From assembly GCF_001006805.1 (NCBI RefSeq), contig NZ_LN811354.1, positions 154,703-194,696 of the forward strand: DNA of 39,994 bases. Reading direction: 5' to 3'. The notes below the pieces were generated by a model. That model was not told the origin of the DNA. It worked only from the letters and a program-made list of their open reading frames with translations, and searched no databases. Shown here in pieces: positions 1 through 7,691 of this stretch. Position 1 is the stretch's first letter; each line of letters starts with the position of its first letter. Both the position numbers and the translations under genes were made by a program. The stretch is from Microvirga massiliensis (GTDB lineage Bacteria; Pseudomonadota; Alphaproteobacteria; Rhizobiales; Beijerinckiaceae).

Positions 1-65
1 CCCGAGCCAGCTCTCAGCACGGTCATATCCAAACCTTGGATGTCAACGGCACGACGTGTCAATTG

Positions 66-137
66 AAAAACCCTCCCCGGTGGTAGACGGGAAGGGCCTG
101 ATCATTGTTGAAGCGGTGATGATGTTGAATTTCGTCA
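66..137 (-). ncRNA. putative small RNA ending in an intrinsic terminator
   Basis: On the minus strand a promoter-like pair (144-172) is followed by about 70 nt and then a strong intrinsic terminator. The terminator has arms CCCTTCCCG and CGGGGAGGG (one mismatch) around the loop TCTACCAC, ending in five T at 66-70. No reading frame of note lies between promoter and terminator, so a short non-coding RNA is the simplest reading. The terminator loop carries CTACCAC, as does the plus-strand terminator at 1277-1314. The transcript start at about 137 is inferred from the -10 position. Family unknown. Confidence 0.45.
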
Positions 138-143
138 TCTATA

Positions 144-172
144 TTTATAATTGTTCAATAGAAATTCTGCAA
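144..172 (-). promoter_or_regulatory. sigma70-like promoter for the putative small RNA
   Basis: Read on the minus strand: TTGCAG at 172-167, a 17-base spacer, then TATAAA at 149-144. Spacing is optimal for a housekeeping sigma factor and the region is AT-rich. It fires leftward into the terminator at 66-96. Confidence 0.5.
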
Positions 173-197
173 TATAAGCCGACGCGAACACACGCTG

Positions 198-469
198 TGT
201 GGTTTCAACAAAGAGTTGCACACATAGTCTTGTAATTACCGTGTGAAGCTGAAAGCCTTTTTGCAACAGAACGCGTTGGATGAGGGGGCTGACCACATTT
301 GCCACATCCCATTTGCCTTATCTATGTTATTTCTGACCTCTCTATTCAGGAAATTATTGTGGTATTTGTGGTCAAATAGCATGAGCCCCCGTCTGGCGAG
401 GCATTCAGCTTCATCTCCTGACCACATCTCTCTGTGGCACTTCTGTGGTCGTGGCGCGAGTTTGTGGTT
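198..469. repeat. cluster of TGTGG[T/C] repeats (iteron-like)
   Basis: Nine copies of TGTGG[T/C] on either strand: plus at 198, 358, 367, 433, 444 and 463; minus at 291-296, 301-306 and 421-426. Several extend further: ATGTGGTCAG is shared by the two minus copies at 291 and 420, and TATTTGTGGTC at 363-373 recurs exactly at 3999-4009 beyond the helicase gene. Direct repeats packed next to a primase-helicase pair resemble replication iterons or initiator/repressor binding sites. That role is inferred. Confidence 0.5.
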
Positions 470-559
470 ATCGTCCTCACCATATCCACGACCATGTTAT
501 ACCGAGTCCCACTGATCAGAATCCATGCCTCATCATGAAGGCTCCGGTCGCTGGCTGGA

Positions 560-1161
560 TCAGCCTATCCCGAGCCAATTCCGGAGGCGCTCTAGCGCGA
601 CTTTTCCCACATCCATATCGTTGGCGACCCAGATGATGGACGGAATTGCGACGGTCGCAGCGATCTCTTGCCAGTTCTTGCTGAAAAAGCGGCCGACCGC
701 GCGGGCCGGTGCTACGGCCACCTTCACTTCCCGCTAGTAACTAGGGAGGTAAACCACCTCGTCTTTACCCTCAATCCTGATCCGCATTGAAGCCACGAAC
801 CGGAGACGGCGAGTGCCACTCCGCAGAGGGGTCCCCAGAAATCCCAGCGCGCGATCTGACCCGGCCGCACATACTGATTCTGGGAGTTGATCTCCTGGAT
901 CGAGAAGTCCTCCTCTTCGCCAACAAGGGCGACGCGCATCAACGGCGCAACTTCCAGCCGATCAACGTATGGGGTACCCCGGCCTCGTAGTCCCTCGCGC
1001 AGCGCCGCCACGGTCACCGTTGCATCGCCCAGACGGACCTCGATTGTCTGCCTGCGTCCCACCTCCATTCGATCGGGCGGGTTCCACAGGATCGCGCCCT
1101 GCACGCCCTCACCGCGATGCGAGGCAGCTTTCGGGAACTCTGACGATATATATTGCAGCAA
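560..1161 (-). pseudogene. decayed C-terminal part of an unknown beta-rich protein with a C-terminal membrane segment
   Basis: One continuous protein can be reassembled from two frames. The upstream part reads WNPPDRMEVGRRQ...RPGQIARWDFW. After WDFW the frame slips by one base (near 838-842) and continues with TPLRSGTRRLRF...KDEVVYLPSY. There a TAG at 734-736 interrupts it, and the same frame resumes with REVKVAVAPARAV and a hydrophobic tail ATVAIPSIIWV, ending at a TGA at 560-562. Restoring one base and one sense codon gives a beta-sandwich-like module followed by one transmembrane helix. The N-terminal part of the parent gene is missing. I do not recognise the family with certainty. Two independent lesions argue for true decay rather than one sequencing error. 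Confidence 0.55.
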
Positions 1162-1182
1162 TTTCGGCCATCATTCTAAATA
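1153..1182 (+). promoter_or_regulatory. sigma70-like promoter upstream of the primase leader
   Basis: TTGCAG at 1153-1158, an 18-base spacer and TAAATA at 1177-1182 on the plus strand. The -35 hexamer equals that of the minus-strand promoter at 167-172. The predicted transcript starts near 1189 and meets the terminator at 1277-1314 before reaching the primase start. Confidence 0.35.
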
Positions 1183-1276
1183 CGATTAGACGAGGTTGGC
1201 GTGTGGTAGCGTTCTTGTCTGAAGAAGTAGGGATCGGCACAAACTTTTCGAGGCCGCTCCCCTTGTAGTCTACGTG

Positions 1277-1314
1277 ACCCTTCCTCGCACCTACCACTGC
1301 GAGGGAGGGTTTTT
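1277..1314 (+). terminator. intrinsic terminator/attenuator in the primase leader
   Basis: Arms ACCCTTCCTCGCA and TGCGAGGGAGGGT (13 bp with one T-G wobble) enclose the loop CCTACCAC, followed by five T at 1310-1314. No plus-strand gene lies upstream that would need termination, and the primase ribosome-binding site begins at about 1317. It is therefore either an attenuator of the primase-helicase operon or the 3' end of a second small RNA of about 125 nt. GTGGTAG at 1203-1209 in the same leader is the exact complement of the loop CTACCAC (1291-1297). Confidence 0.7.
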
Positions 1315-1327
1315 GTTGAAGGAGATG

Positions 1328-2293
1328 ATGCGTTACTCTCTGTTTGAAAGCTATGTTCGGACCGCCCCCATCGTTGTCGAGGTGGCCGATTGGTCGGACT
1401 TCGTGGCGGATATGGCTGACCTCACGGAGCACCGTAAGGCCAACGAGCATACGAAGAAGAAGGCAACACCATCCGTGTCCCCGGCCGTCTACGACAATGG
1501 CGGCACCCGGCTGAATGCGAACGTCACCGGGTGGGGTGGATGGGCTGCGCTCGATGTGGACAACGACCTGATCTACACGTCCATCGAGGACGCGCAGGCC
1601 GCGATGGAAGCGATGGGGCTGAGCTACCTCATCTATACCAGCACCAAGGCGAAGCCGAACCATCACCGCTTCCGGCTGATGTTTCCGTTGACCCGCGAAC
1701 TCGATGCTGAGGAAGCTAAGACCGCCTGGAAGGCTCTGGTGCAATACTTCGCACCCGTTGGTCCCGACGCGTCATGCAAGGACATCAGCCGCATCTACGG
1801 GGCACCATCCTTCTTCGAGCCCGCCGAGGACGGCAATACCGATCCCTACAGTGTGTTCGAGTTTAAGATAGACGGTAATGCACTGAACATTGATGAGGTG
1901 CTGGCGGCCTATGTTCCGCCGTCCGAGCCCTCATGGACGCCACGGACCCCGGCCCCCTCCGAACCCTCGGAGAGTATGGACGCGCCGTCCTTCCCGTTTC
2001 CTGAGGCTCGCAAGACGATCCCCTACGGCTCGACCATCTACAGCAGCCCAGTGGTCCGCGCCGACTTCGTGAACGAATATCTGAATCTGCCAAAGGGGGC
2101 TCACCACCTTGGTCTCTATACATTCATGGCGCGGGTTGCGGGTCGCGCCAAGGCCAAGGGCTTCAGGCTCGATGTCAACGAACTGGTCGCTTACGCGCGC
2201 CAGTTGGACGGCATTTCCCCGATCAAGACGGCGAATGAACGTTGGACCCGCATCCGCACCGAAGCGGAGCGTGCCCTTCGGTTCGCCGGATAA
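1328..2293 (+). CDS. PrimPol-like primase of phage/plasmid type
   Basis: A 321-residue protein with the pattern of archaeo-eukaryotic primase/PrimPol domains: an acidic DVDND (about residues 76-80) in a beta strand, a T/S-x-x-H type motif STKAKPNHHRFRL with His112/113, and a third acid in CKDISRIYGAP (Asp152). In this family these bind metal and nucleotide for primer synthesis. The C-terminal third is Pro/Ser-rich (about 205-240), then helical, likely contacting the helicase. The frame stays open upstream to 1274 but runs through the terminator hairpin, so ATG 1328 (or 1325) behind GAAGGAG is preferred. The helicase gene follows after 37 bases, suggesting one operon. The split primase plus SF3 helicase layout is typical of phages, satellites and plasmids. 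Family assignment is fairly sure; exact subfamily is not. Confidence 0.75.
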   Translation: MRYSLFESYVRTAPIVVEVADWSDFVADMADLTEHRKANEHTKKKATPSVSPAVYDNGGTRLNANVTGWGGWAALDVDNDLIYTSIEDAQAAMEAMGLSYLIYTSTKAKPNHHRFRLMFPLTRELDAEEAKTAWKALVQYFAPVGPDASCKDISRIYGAPSFFEPAEDGNTDPYSVFEFKIDGNALNIDEVLAAYVPPSEPSWTPRTPAPSEPSESMDAPSFPFPEARKTIPYGSTIYSSPVVRADFVNEYLNLPKGAHHLGLYTFMARVAGRAKAKGFRLDVNELVAYARQLDGISPIKTANERWTRIRTEAERALRFAG

Positions 2294-2330
2294 TAACCAA
2301 GCAATTTGCTGTTGAAGTGAGTTTTTGAGT

Positions 2331-3857
2331 ATGACGATTTCGCCTCCCAAGACAGGCACTGGCATTCGCGCCAGCCTTGTCCAATCCTACGACTACACCC
2401 GTGATGCCGCCTGGACGAACCCGCAAGACCCGTCCCACGGCAACTTCGCAAAATTCAGCTACCTGACCGAATTTGCGGTACAGGTTGGCGACACCTACTA
2501 CCTGCGCGACAAGTTCACGAGCCGGTGGACCAACCATGGATCGAACTCTTCGAATGCTCGCCGCATCCTGATGATGCAGCGGGGTGGCACGGTCCAAATC
2601 GGCGGTATCTGGCAGACTATCACGGCTGACGACATTAAGCTGTTCTTCTCGACCGGCCTGCTGCACCTAGAAGGCACGATCTACGCCCCTGGCTGCGGTG
2701 ACTTCGTGATCTTCTCGGACGAAAAGCGCCTCAACACCTACGTGGACAAGCGGCTGGCTGGTGACACCGACCACCTCGCGAACACGGAAGAGTTCTTGAA
2801 GGTGATCCGGAACTCGTTATGCAATGAGCCGGATGAACTTCCGCTCGCGGCCATGCTGGACGAGATCAACTCCAACCGTCCGACCCCATTCCGGTGGGTA
2901 ATCCACTGGCTTGCGGCCCGCTACCAGAAGCCGGGTTTTGCGCCGCAAACCAATCTCTGGTTTATCGGTAAGCGTCGTGGCACCGGCAAGGGAACGGTCA
3001 TCTCGGCCATGCGTGAACTGCTGGGAGGCCAGACCGTGGGGAAGGCGTCCCAGGAGGACATCGCGAAGGGCTGGACGGATTGCTTCCTCCACAAGGAACT
3101 CATGGAGTGGGACGAGTTCAAGGCTTCGGGCGGCTGGCGTGACTTCAGCAACCTCCTGAAGGAGAAGACCGGCAATTCCACGCTCACCGTGAACCGGCGC
3201 AATGTCGGCGTCTCTACCCATCCGGCGGTTGCCATGCACATTTTCGCATCGAACGAGTCCAAGCCGATCCTCGTGGAGGAGCACGATCGGCAGAACACCT
3301 TCGTCGAGACCTGCGACGATCCGGCCTGGACGGCACGGGCCAAGGCGCTCTGGAACCAGACTACCCGTGAATTCGTGGACCCGAACATGATCTCCGGGTT
3401 CGCGGCGCTGCTGAACGAGATCACTATCGACATACCCTTCATCTGTGCTCCGCTAATGACCCCGAAGCGCGCCTACCTCCTCGGCATCTCGGAAGATTCG
3501 GTGAAGCGCTGGGTTGAGGGCGGCGGTGCCGACAGTTATCGCACTGACAAGCAGCCGTGTGGCGGAACTGTCGTATGGGAAGCTCTCTACAACGACTACA
3601 AGGTCTGGGTGCGCGACTATACCCACCACAAGCCGGAAGACCTCAAGGGCTTCAAGCAGACCATGAAAGATCACGGTTATGCAGCGAAGGACGATCCAGC
3701 CCTGAAGGTGAAGCAACCAGACGGCACGAGGAAGTCCATGCGCGTGGCGAAGCTCACGCTTCCAGCCCTCGAAGAGTTCGCTGATGACGTAGTGGACGTG
3801 TGGGCGATCTCCGATACCTTGCACGGGCTCCCCCGAAACGTGGTGTCGCTTCGCTGA
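2331..3857 (+). CDS. SF3 (D5/DUF5906-like) replicative helicase
   Basis: A 508-residue protein. Walker A is GKRRGTGKG at about 213-221, the Walker B-like acidic motif is MEWDEF at 259-263, and the sensor motif is FASNE at 305-309, in the order and spacing of superfamily 3 helicases of phage/plasmid replication (DUF5906/D5 type). The N-terminal 200 residues probably form a linker or primase-binding part. The C-terminal region (about 390-480) looks like a small DNA-binding domain (ALYNDYKVWVRDY). ATG 2331 is chosen; a TTG two codons earlier is less likely. It follows the primase closely and most likely unwinds DNA with it at an origin. No integrase, capsid or partition gene is visible beside it. 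Confidence 0.8.
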   Translation: MTISPPKTGTGIRASLVQSYDYTRDAAWTNPQDPSHGNFAKFSYLTEFAVQVGDTYYLRDKFTSRWTNHGSNSSNARRILMMQRGGTVQIGGIWQTITADDIKLFFSTGLLHLEGTIYAPGCGDFVIFSDEKRLNTYVDKRLAGDTDHLANTEEFLKVIRNSLCNEPDELPLAAMLDEINSNRPTPFRWVIHWLAARYQKPGFAPQTNLWFIGKRRGTGKGTVISAMRELLGGQTVGKASQEDIAKGWTDCFLHKELMEWDEFKASGGWRDFSNLLKEKTGNSTLTVNRRNVGVSTHPAVAMHIFASNESKPILVEEHDRQNTFVETCDDPAWTARAKALWNQTTREFVDPNMISGFAALLNEITIDIPFICAPLMTPKRAYLLGISEDSVKRWVEGGGADSYRTDKQPCGGTVVWEALYNDYKVWVRDYTHHKPEDLKGFKQTMKDHGYAAKDDPALKVKQPDGTRKSMRVAKLTLPALEEFADDVVDVWAISDTLHGLPRNVVSLR

Positions 3858-3873
3858 GTCCGACTAAAGGAAT

Positions 3874-3894
3874 GGACGGGCGAGAAGCCCGTCC
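3874..3894 (+). terminator. hairpin after the helicase gene
   Basis: A perfect 8-bp stem GGACGGGC/GCCCGTCC with loop GAGAA, 17 bases after the helicase stop codon. It lacks a following T run, so it may be a weak terminator or an RNA 3'-end stabiliser. Confidence 0.4.
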
Positions 3895-4488
3895 AGGAAA
3901 ATGGGACCTCGCAGGGTGACTTGCTTCTCACTATTGGATTGGCACGATCCGCCTAAGCGCCTGCTGAGAGCAGAGGGCCTTCAACGCCGCCTCCGGGCTA
4001 TTTGTGGTCCTAGTCGTCTTCGATCGCTATAGCTATTGCTGCTCGGATATCAGTTCTTGAGCTTCCGATGCTTTGGCTACATAATTCGCGACGCGAAATG
4101 AACGAGGCAATTGACACCCGCTTCCTTCGAGCGAGAAAACTGGCTCGCTGATATTCGGCTCAGAGACGTGAATTTGCCATTTAAAGAGCGCTTACTCGCG
4201 GTATGACATCGTCCTGCACCTCACCAAGAAGCAGCGCACCCGCCTGCGGTCGGCGGCTTGACGATCCTCTAACGACTGTATGTGCCCCGTCTGATCGACC
4301 CTGAAAACGTGGGTGCACAGCAACATCGCCTATTGATCCTCCGATGGCATGGGTGGCCCACCATCTCAAGAAGGATAGAAGTTTATAATCAGCATGCATC
4401 CGCTGCGAAAATATCGACAGCAACAAGCCCGCTGAAATAGATTTTGTTCATCGGCCATGAGTGCCGTTTATTTTTAGGGACTATTTTT
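3895..4488. other. intergenic stretch with one long iteron copy
   Basis: No credible gene was found here. TATTTGTGGTC at 3999-4009 exactly matches 363-373 upstream of the module, so the primase-helicase pair is bracketed by it. The rest is AT-richer than the surroundings and carries many stops in all frames. A weak ribosome-binding site AGGGA at 4476-4480 serves the next gene. Confidence 0.35.
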
Positions 4489-4809
4489 ATGACTTTTCCA
4501 TACGAACATATGATCATGACGGCAGGCTTCAGCCTGTATGACGCAGCAGAGGCCGCGCACGAACTCGCACTCATCACATCCGGGTTACTTGGTCCTGAGG
4601 GCAAGACCTGGACTCTCGATGTCAAAGAGAATGCGATGATCCTCCGCTTCAAGGAGTATGATGATCTCAAGCACTTGCGTCAGCGCCTCAACGAACTCCT
4701 ACCTCCAAGTGCCAGCCTCGATGCGGAAGGGCTGAACTTCGAGGACTTCACGAATCACGTCGTAGCGCGCGATCCGCACCATTGTGAAACACCAGGGGAG
4801 GCTGCCTGA
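4489..4809 (+). CDS. hypothetical protein, first gene of a two-gene operon
   Basis: A 106-residue protein of unknown family. It is soluble and mildly acidic, with alternating helices (SLYDAAEAAHELALITSGLL; RFKEYDDLKHLRQRLNELL) and no Cys pair or membrane segment. The start ATG 4489 has AGGGA eight bases upstream. Its TGA overlaps the ATG of the next gene by one base (4809), so the two are probably translated together. Position just past the primase-helicase module suggests cargo or accessory genes of the same element, but the sequence itself does not show this. Its length and mixed helix/strand pattern resemble the next protein's, and distant relatedness between the two is possible. Confidence 0.55.
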   Translation: MTFPYEHMIMTAGFSLYDAAEAAHELALITSGLLGPEGKTWTLDVKENAMILRFKEYDDLKHLRQRLNELLPPSASLDAEGLNFEDFTNHVVARDPHHCETPGEAA

Positions 4810-5174
4810 TGACGGCCCCACTCGATAGGCCAGACTGGATGCTGGACATCCTCACAATGTCACCCGTCGCGGACCTCGCGCGGCTCCATCCGGAACGCAC
4901 CTACGTCCACACGATTCCTTTCGAGATGCTCCGTGCGGAGGAGCATGAGATAACTCATGCTTTGAGCCTCGGCGACTACCGCAAAGCGGATTGGGTGAAA
5001 CCCCTCCCGACAGCCGTTGATACCCTGATCGACGACCTTCATGACATTGCTATCGAGCGGGAAATCGACGGTTACCCGGTGGGTTGCAACATTAGTGCGA
5101 ACGGAGACCTGGAGGTCACCATGGTCTTCGCCAGCGTCGTTGACATGGCGCACTTCAAACTCGCGCTTCCGTGA
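4809..5174 (+). CDS. hypothetical protein, second gene of the pair
   Basis: A 121-residue acidic protein of unknown family. It has a helical N-terminal half (PVADLARLHPERTYVH) and a strand-rich C-terminal part ending VVDMAHFKLALP. The start overlaps the preceding stop by one base, a strong sign of translational coupling. A sense-strand bias (GC-rich third positions) and a clean frame support that it is expressed. No catalytic motif, signal peptide or membrane helix is visible. A function in the neighbouring mobile-type module is only a guess from position. Confidence 0.55.
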   Translation: MTAPLDRPDWMLDILTMSPVADLARLHPERTYVHTIPFEMLRAEEHEITHALSLGDYRKADWVKPLPTAVDTLIDDLHDIAIEREIDGYPVGCNISANGDLEVTMVFASVVDMAHFKLALP

Positions 5175-5565
5175 TGATCGGGACGGCCTGGGGGATCGTC
5201 CTCCGGGCCGCTCCATCACGCCGCCAGGGTCTCGGAACTGTTCTTCTCCACCGCCATTGACCGCGCGATCCGCATGACCGAGGTGGTGCTCGCTCCTGTC
5301 TCGCGGGCCGTTGCCCAGATGTTTCGATCCGTCATCAGTATCACAGTGGTTCTCGCACCGTCACACCCGGTAACGATGCCGGGTCGAGCCGAAGTTCGAG
5401 GATTTCTCGGGAACCGCTGAATAATACTGACAATGGGGTGTGCGGCGAGATAAACAAAGATCATTGCAAATTTCGCGGGCGCTTTGCTCCGAAATTACCG
5501 TTGGCGGTTTTCTCGCCATCGAGCAGAACTTCTGTATCTAACATCCCTATTTTAAGGCAATCTTC
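5175..5565. other. intergenic stretch without a supported gene
   Basis: A short frame from ATG 5274 to TGA 5420 (48 codons) is open but has no clear ribosome-binding site and no recognisable product. AT content rises toward 5560, ahead of the next gene, where a promoter is likely but no clear -35/-10 pair could be picked. Confidence 0.25.
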
Positions 5566-6099
5566 GTGAATAATATTTTTTTAAAAAGCTTTTCCTCCGA
5601 GAAACTTGCGGACCAGATCGCGATCTTTGACTTCGCTGCGGAGCGCCTCCTTGCGGGCGTTCAGGCCCCTCCCCAAGCAAAAGTGAGCTTCATTTCAGGA
5701 CGCCACCAGAAAGTTTATAAACCCTTAGAGCATGAGGGCCTGACAGTTCTGGGACTCTGCCGCCGCGAAGTAAAGCGCAATGCCAACGCTGACATTGCGG
5801 ATGTCCCTAGCCTTATCGGCAAGCTCTCGCCGTACGGCTGCGATGGAGGCGAGCTTCTGGCTCGGCTCTTTGCGGCGCGGTTCTGCAAGCCGCTTGGCCC
5901 ATATGCGGACATACTCCTCGATGAACTGCGCGAAACTGATCAGGAACTTGTGTTCCAAATCAACCAACTCAGTGACGAAATCTATGTATCGCGCACAGCG
6001 GATGCGAGCCCGCTTCGGTTTGCCGATCTCGACAGTTATCTCAACTCCACAAAAGAGTTAGGATGCAAGCTCCTGCGTGGTCAGAAATTCGGACTGTGA
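5566..6099 (+). CDS. hypothetical protein
   Basis: A 177-residue protein of unknown family starting at GTG 5566 with a weak AAGG upstream. It is predicted to be mostly helical and soluble. A conserved-looking central part reads DVPSLIGKLSPYGCDGGELLARLFAARF, and a charged helix near residues 120-145 reads LLDELRETDQELVFQINQL. The upstream DNA is AT-rich and the N-terminus is AT-rich too, unlike the GC-rich remainder of the window, which fits recent acquisition. It stands alone: 390 bases separate it from the preceding pair, and the next gene is on the other strand. No function can be inferred. Confidence 0.5.
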   Translation: MNNIFLKSFSSEKLADQIAIFDFAAERLLAGVQAPPQAKVSFISGRHQKVYKPLEHEGLTVLGLCRREVKRNANADIADVPSLIGKLSPYGCDGGELLARLFAARFCKPLGPYADILLDELRETDQELVFQINQLSDEIYVSRTADASPLRFADLDSYLNSTKELGCKLLRGQKFGL

Positions 6100-6151
6100 T
6101 TACACACTGAATCGTCTGACCCATGGCGATTCATAGTGGAGGCACGGACAA

Positions 6152-6179
6152 ACTTGGCCTGGGAAGCTCCAGGCCAAGT
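6152..6179. terminator. strong hairpin between convergent genes
   Basis: A perfect 11-bp stem ACTTGGCCTGG/CCAGGCCAAGT around GAAGCT, lying between the 3' ends of the convergent genes at 6099 (plus) and 6223 (minus). On the minus strand it is followed by TTTG, so it probably terminates the dehydrogenase transcript and may serve both directions. Confidence 0.6.
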
Positions 6180-6222
6180 GCGCATGGGCAGGGATGAAGG
6201 CGTCGGGAGGTCCCAACCTAAC

Positions 6223-6951
6223 TCAATAGGTCGCCCGACCACCCGACAGATCGAACACCGCGCCCGTGTTGAACGAGCACGCCTCCGAGCACAGCCACAG
6301 GACGAGGTCGGCCACCTCGTTGACGGTGCCCAGGCGCTTCATCGGGCTTTTCGCGATCATGGTCTCTACCATCTCGGGGGCCATCTGCTCCAGGATGTCG
6401 GTCTTGATCGCGGCTGGAGCAACGCTGTTCACGCGGATGCTCGTGTCGGCCAATTCCTTGGCGAGCGACTTCGTAAAGGCGATCACGCCTGCTTTGGCGG
6501 CGGAGTAGGCCGAGAGGTTCGGAGTGCCTTCCTTGCCCGCGAGTGAGGCGATGTTGACGATCCGGCCCCAGCCCGAGCGCCGCATGACCGGCACGACCTG
6601 ACGCGAGACCTCGAAGACGCCCGTAAGGTTCACCTCGACCACACGCCGCCATTGCACAGGATCGATCTCCTCGACCGAAGAGGAGTCGCCCGTAAAGCCC
6701 GCATTGTTCACGAGGATGTCGATCCCGGAGGCTCCGGCAAGCACCTGCTTGATGGCGCGGGCGATTTGGTCGGAGTTCGTGACATCAACCGCCGCGAAGC
6801 CCATTTCATCTAGGCCCTGGGGCGGGGCGATATCCCAGACCCAAGTCTGTGCGCCAGAGCCTGTCAGTTGCTCCGCAATGGCGCGGCCAATGCCGTTCGA
6901 GCCGCCTGTGACTACGGCTGTCCGACCCGACAGATCGTATGAGACTGGCAT
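6223..6951 (-). CDS. short-chain dehydrogenase/reductase (SDR, FabG-like)
   Basis: A 242-residue classical SDR, the usual family length. The N-terminal Rossmann motif is TGGSNGIGRAIA, followed by NNAG near residue 85, a catalytic Ser in NIASLAG, and the Tyr/Lys pair in SAYSAAKAG. The C-terminal GAVFDLSGGRATY is typical of FabG-type members. It catalyses NAD(P)H-dependent interconversion of an alcohol and a ketone; the substrate cannot be read from sequence. The acidic residue at the end of the second strand (WDIAPP) hints at NAD(H) preference, which is inference. It is transcribed alone, divergent from the receiver gene at 7092, with a hairpin terminator downstream at 6152-6179. Confidence 0.9.
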   Translation of the reverse strand: MPVSYDLSGRTAVVTGGSNGIGRAIAEQLTGSGAQTWVWDIAPPQGLDEMGFAAVDVTNSDQIARAIKQVLAGASGIDILVNNAGFTGDSSSVEEIDPVQWRRVVEVNLTGVFEVSRQVVPVMRRSGWGRIVNIASLAGKEGTPNLSAYSAAKAGVIAFTKSLAKELADTSIRVNSVAPAAIKTDILEQMAPEMVETMIAKSPMKRLGTVNEVADLVLWLCSEACSFNTGAVFDLSGGRATY

Positions 6952-7091
6952 GAGTCCATCCGAAGTGGTGGACGTGCACTATAGCTGGCAGAGGGAGAGC
7001 GTCGCCACTGCCCTTGGGCCTTCATTTCCTGGACGAAGGTGGGAACTCGTGCCGCTGGCAACGATTCCCCTAAGGGATCAGGGGATGCAGC

Positions 7092-7484
7092 ATGGAAGCC
7101 CATAATTTTGGCGCACGCGCGACGGTTTTGCTGGTGGAGCATGAGCCTGTGATCCGCACGCGCGTGGCCGTCTTCTTGGGCGAGGCAGGCTTCGAGGTCG
7201 TCGAGGCGGAGAGCCCGGAGGCGGTGTGGAGCATCCTTGAGGCTCGGCCCGATGTGCGGGTCATGGTGGCCGATCTCGACGTGGCTGAGGGAACGGACGG
7301 CCTGGAGCTTGCGCGAAGCGTCCACCTCCGGTGGCCGTCGATCGGGCTGGTCATCACCTCGGGCCGGGTTCGGCATCTGCGCCCTGCTGACGTGCCCGGC
7401 AACGGTAGCTTTCTCCCACGCCCCCTTCCGGCAGACACTCTGCTGCACGAGGTCAGAATGGCTGCCCAGCAGCGCGCGGCCTGA
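7092..7484 (+). CDS. stand-alone response regulator receiver
   Basis: A 130-residue CheY-like protein without output domain. The phosphoacceptor is the Asp in VADLDVAEG (about residue 59), and the Thr/Ser position is in VITSGR. The acidic pocket LLVEHEP has Glu-His-Glu instead of the usual Asp/Glu pair. The conserved Lys of the K-P motif is replaced by Arg in FLPRPLP. Both changes may lower or alter phosphorylation. ATG 7092 is preceded by AGGGGAT. Close relatives by style lie at 31075 and 34970 (FLGEAGFEVVEA versus FLDEAGFKVFEA), so these are probably paralogs. No histidine kinase lies nearby, so its partner is unknown. Confidence 0.85.
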   Translation: MEAHNFGARATVLLVEHEPVIRTRVAVFLGEAGFEVVEAESPEAVWSILEARPDVRVMVADLDVAEGTDGLELARSVHLRWPSIGLVITSGRVRHLRPADVPGNGSFLPRPLPADTLLHEVRMAAQQRAA

Positions 7485-7538
7485 GGACGAGCCAAGTCGG
7501 ATATTTTTCCTCCCAAACTCCTGCCGTTCCAGTGACCT

Positions 7539-7555
7539 GACCGTCCGTGCCTGCC
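7539..7555 (+). repeat. copy of a dispersed 17-base motif
   Basis: GACCGTCCGTGCCTGCC occurs here and identically at 25496-25512, where it is part of a stem-loop repeat. Both copies are intergenic. Confidence 0.4.
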
Positions 7556-7691
7556 TGACATGGCTCGGGACGGGCACAAACTGGTCATGAGCGCCAAACC
7601 CTTCACCAGAGCGACCATTGGGCCGTTTCGATCTCCCCTTGAGGCCGTTACGCGACCGTGTCAGATGATGCGCGAATTGGTCAGTGATGCT

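Noticed and set aside
2..238. Open frame from the left edge to a TAA at about 238 on the plus strand.
   Set aside because: It runs through the minus-strand terminator and the AT-rich promoter, shows no protein-like pattern and no start.
1274..1327. Longer N-terminus for the primase starting at 1274.
   Set aside because: These codons are the terminator hairpin and its T run; the ribosome-binding site GAAGGAG lies after it.
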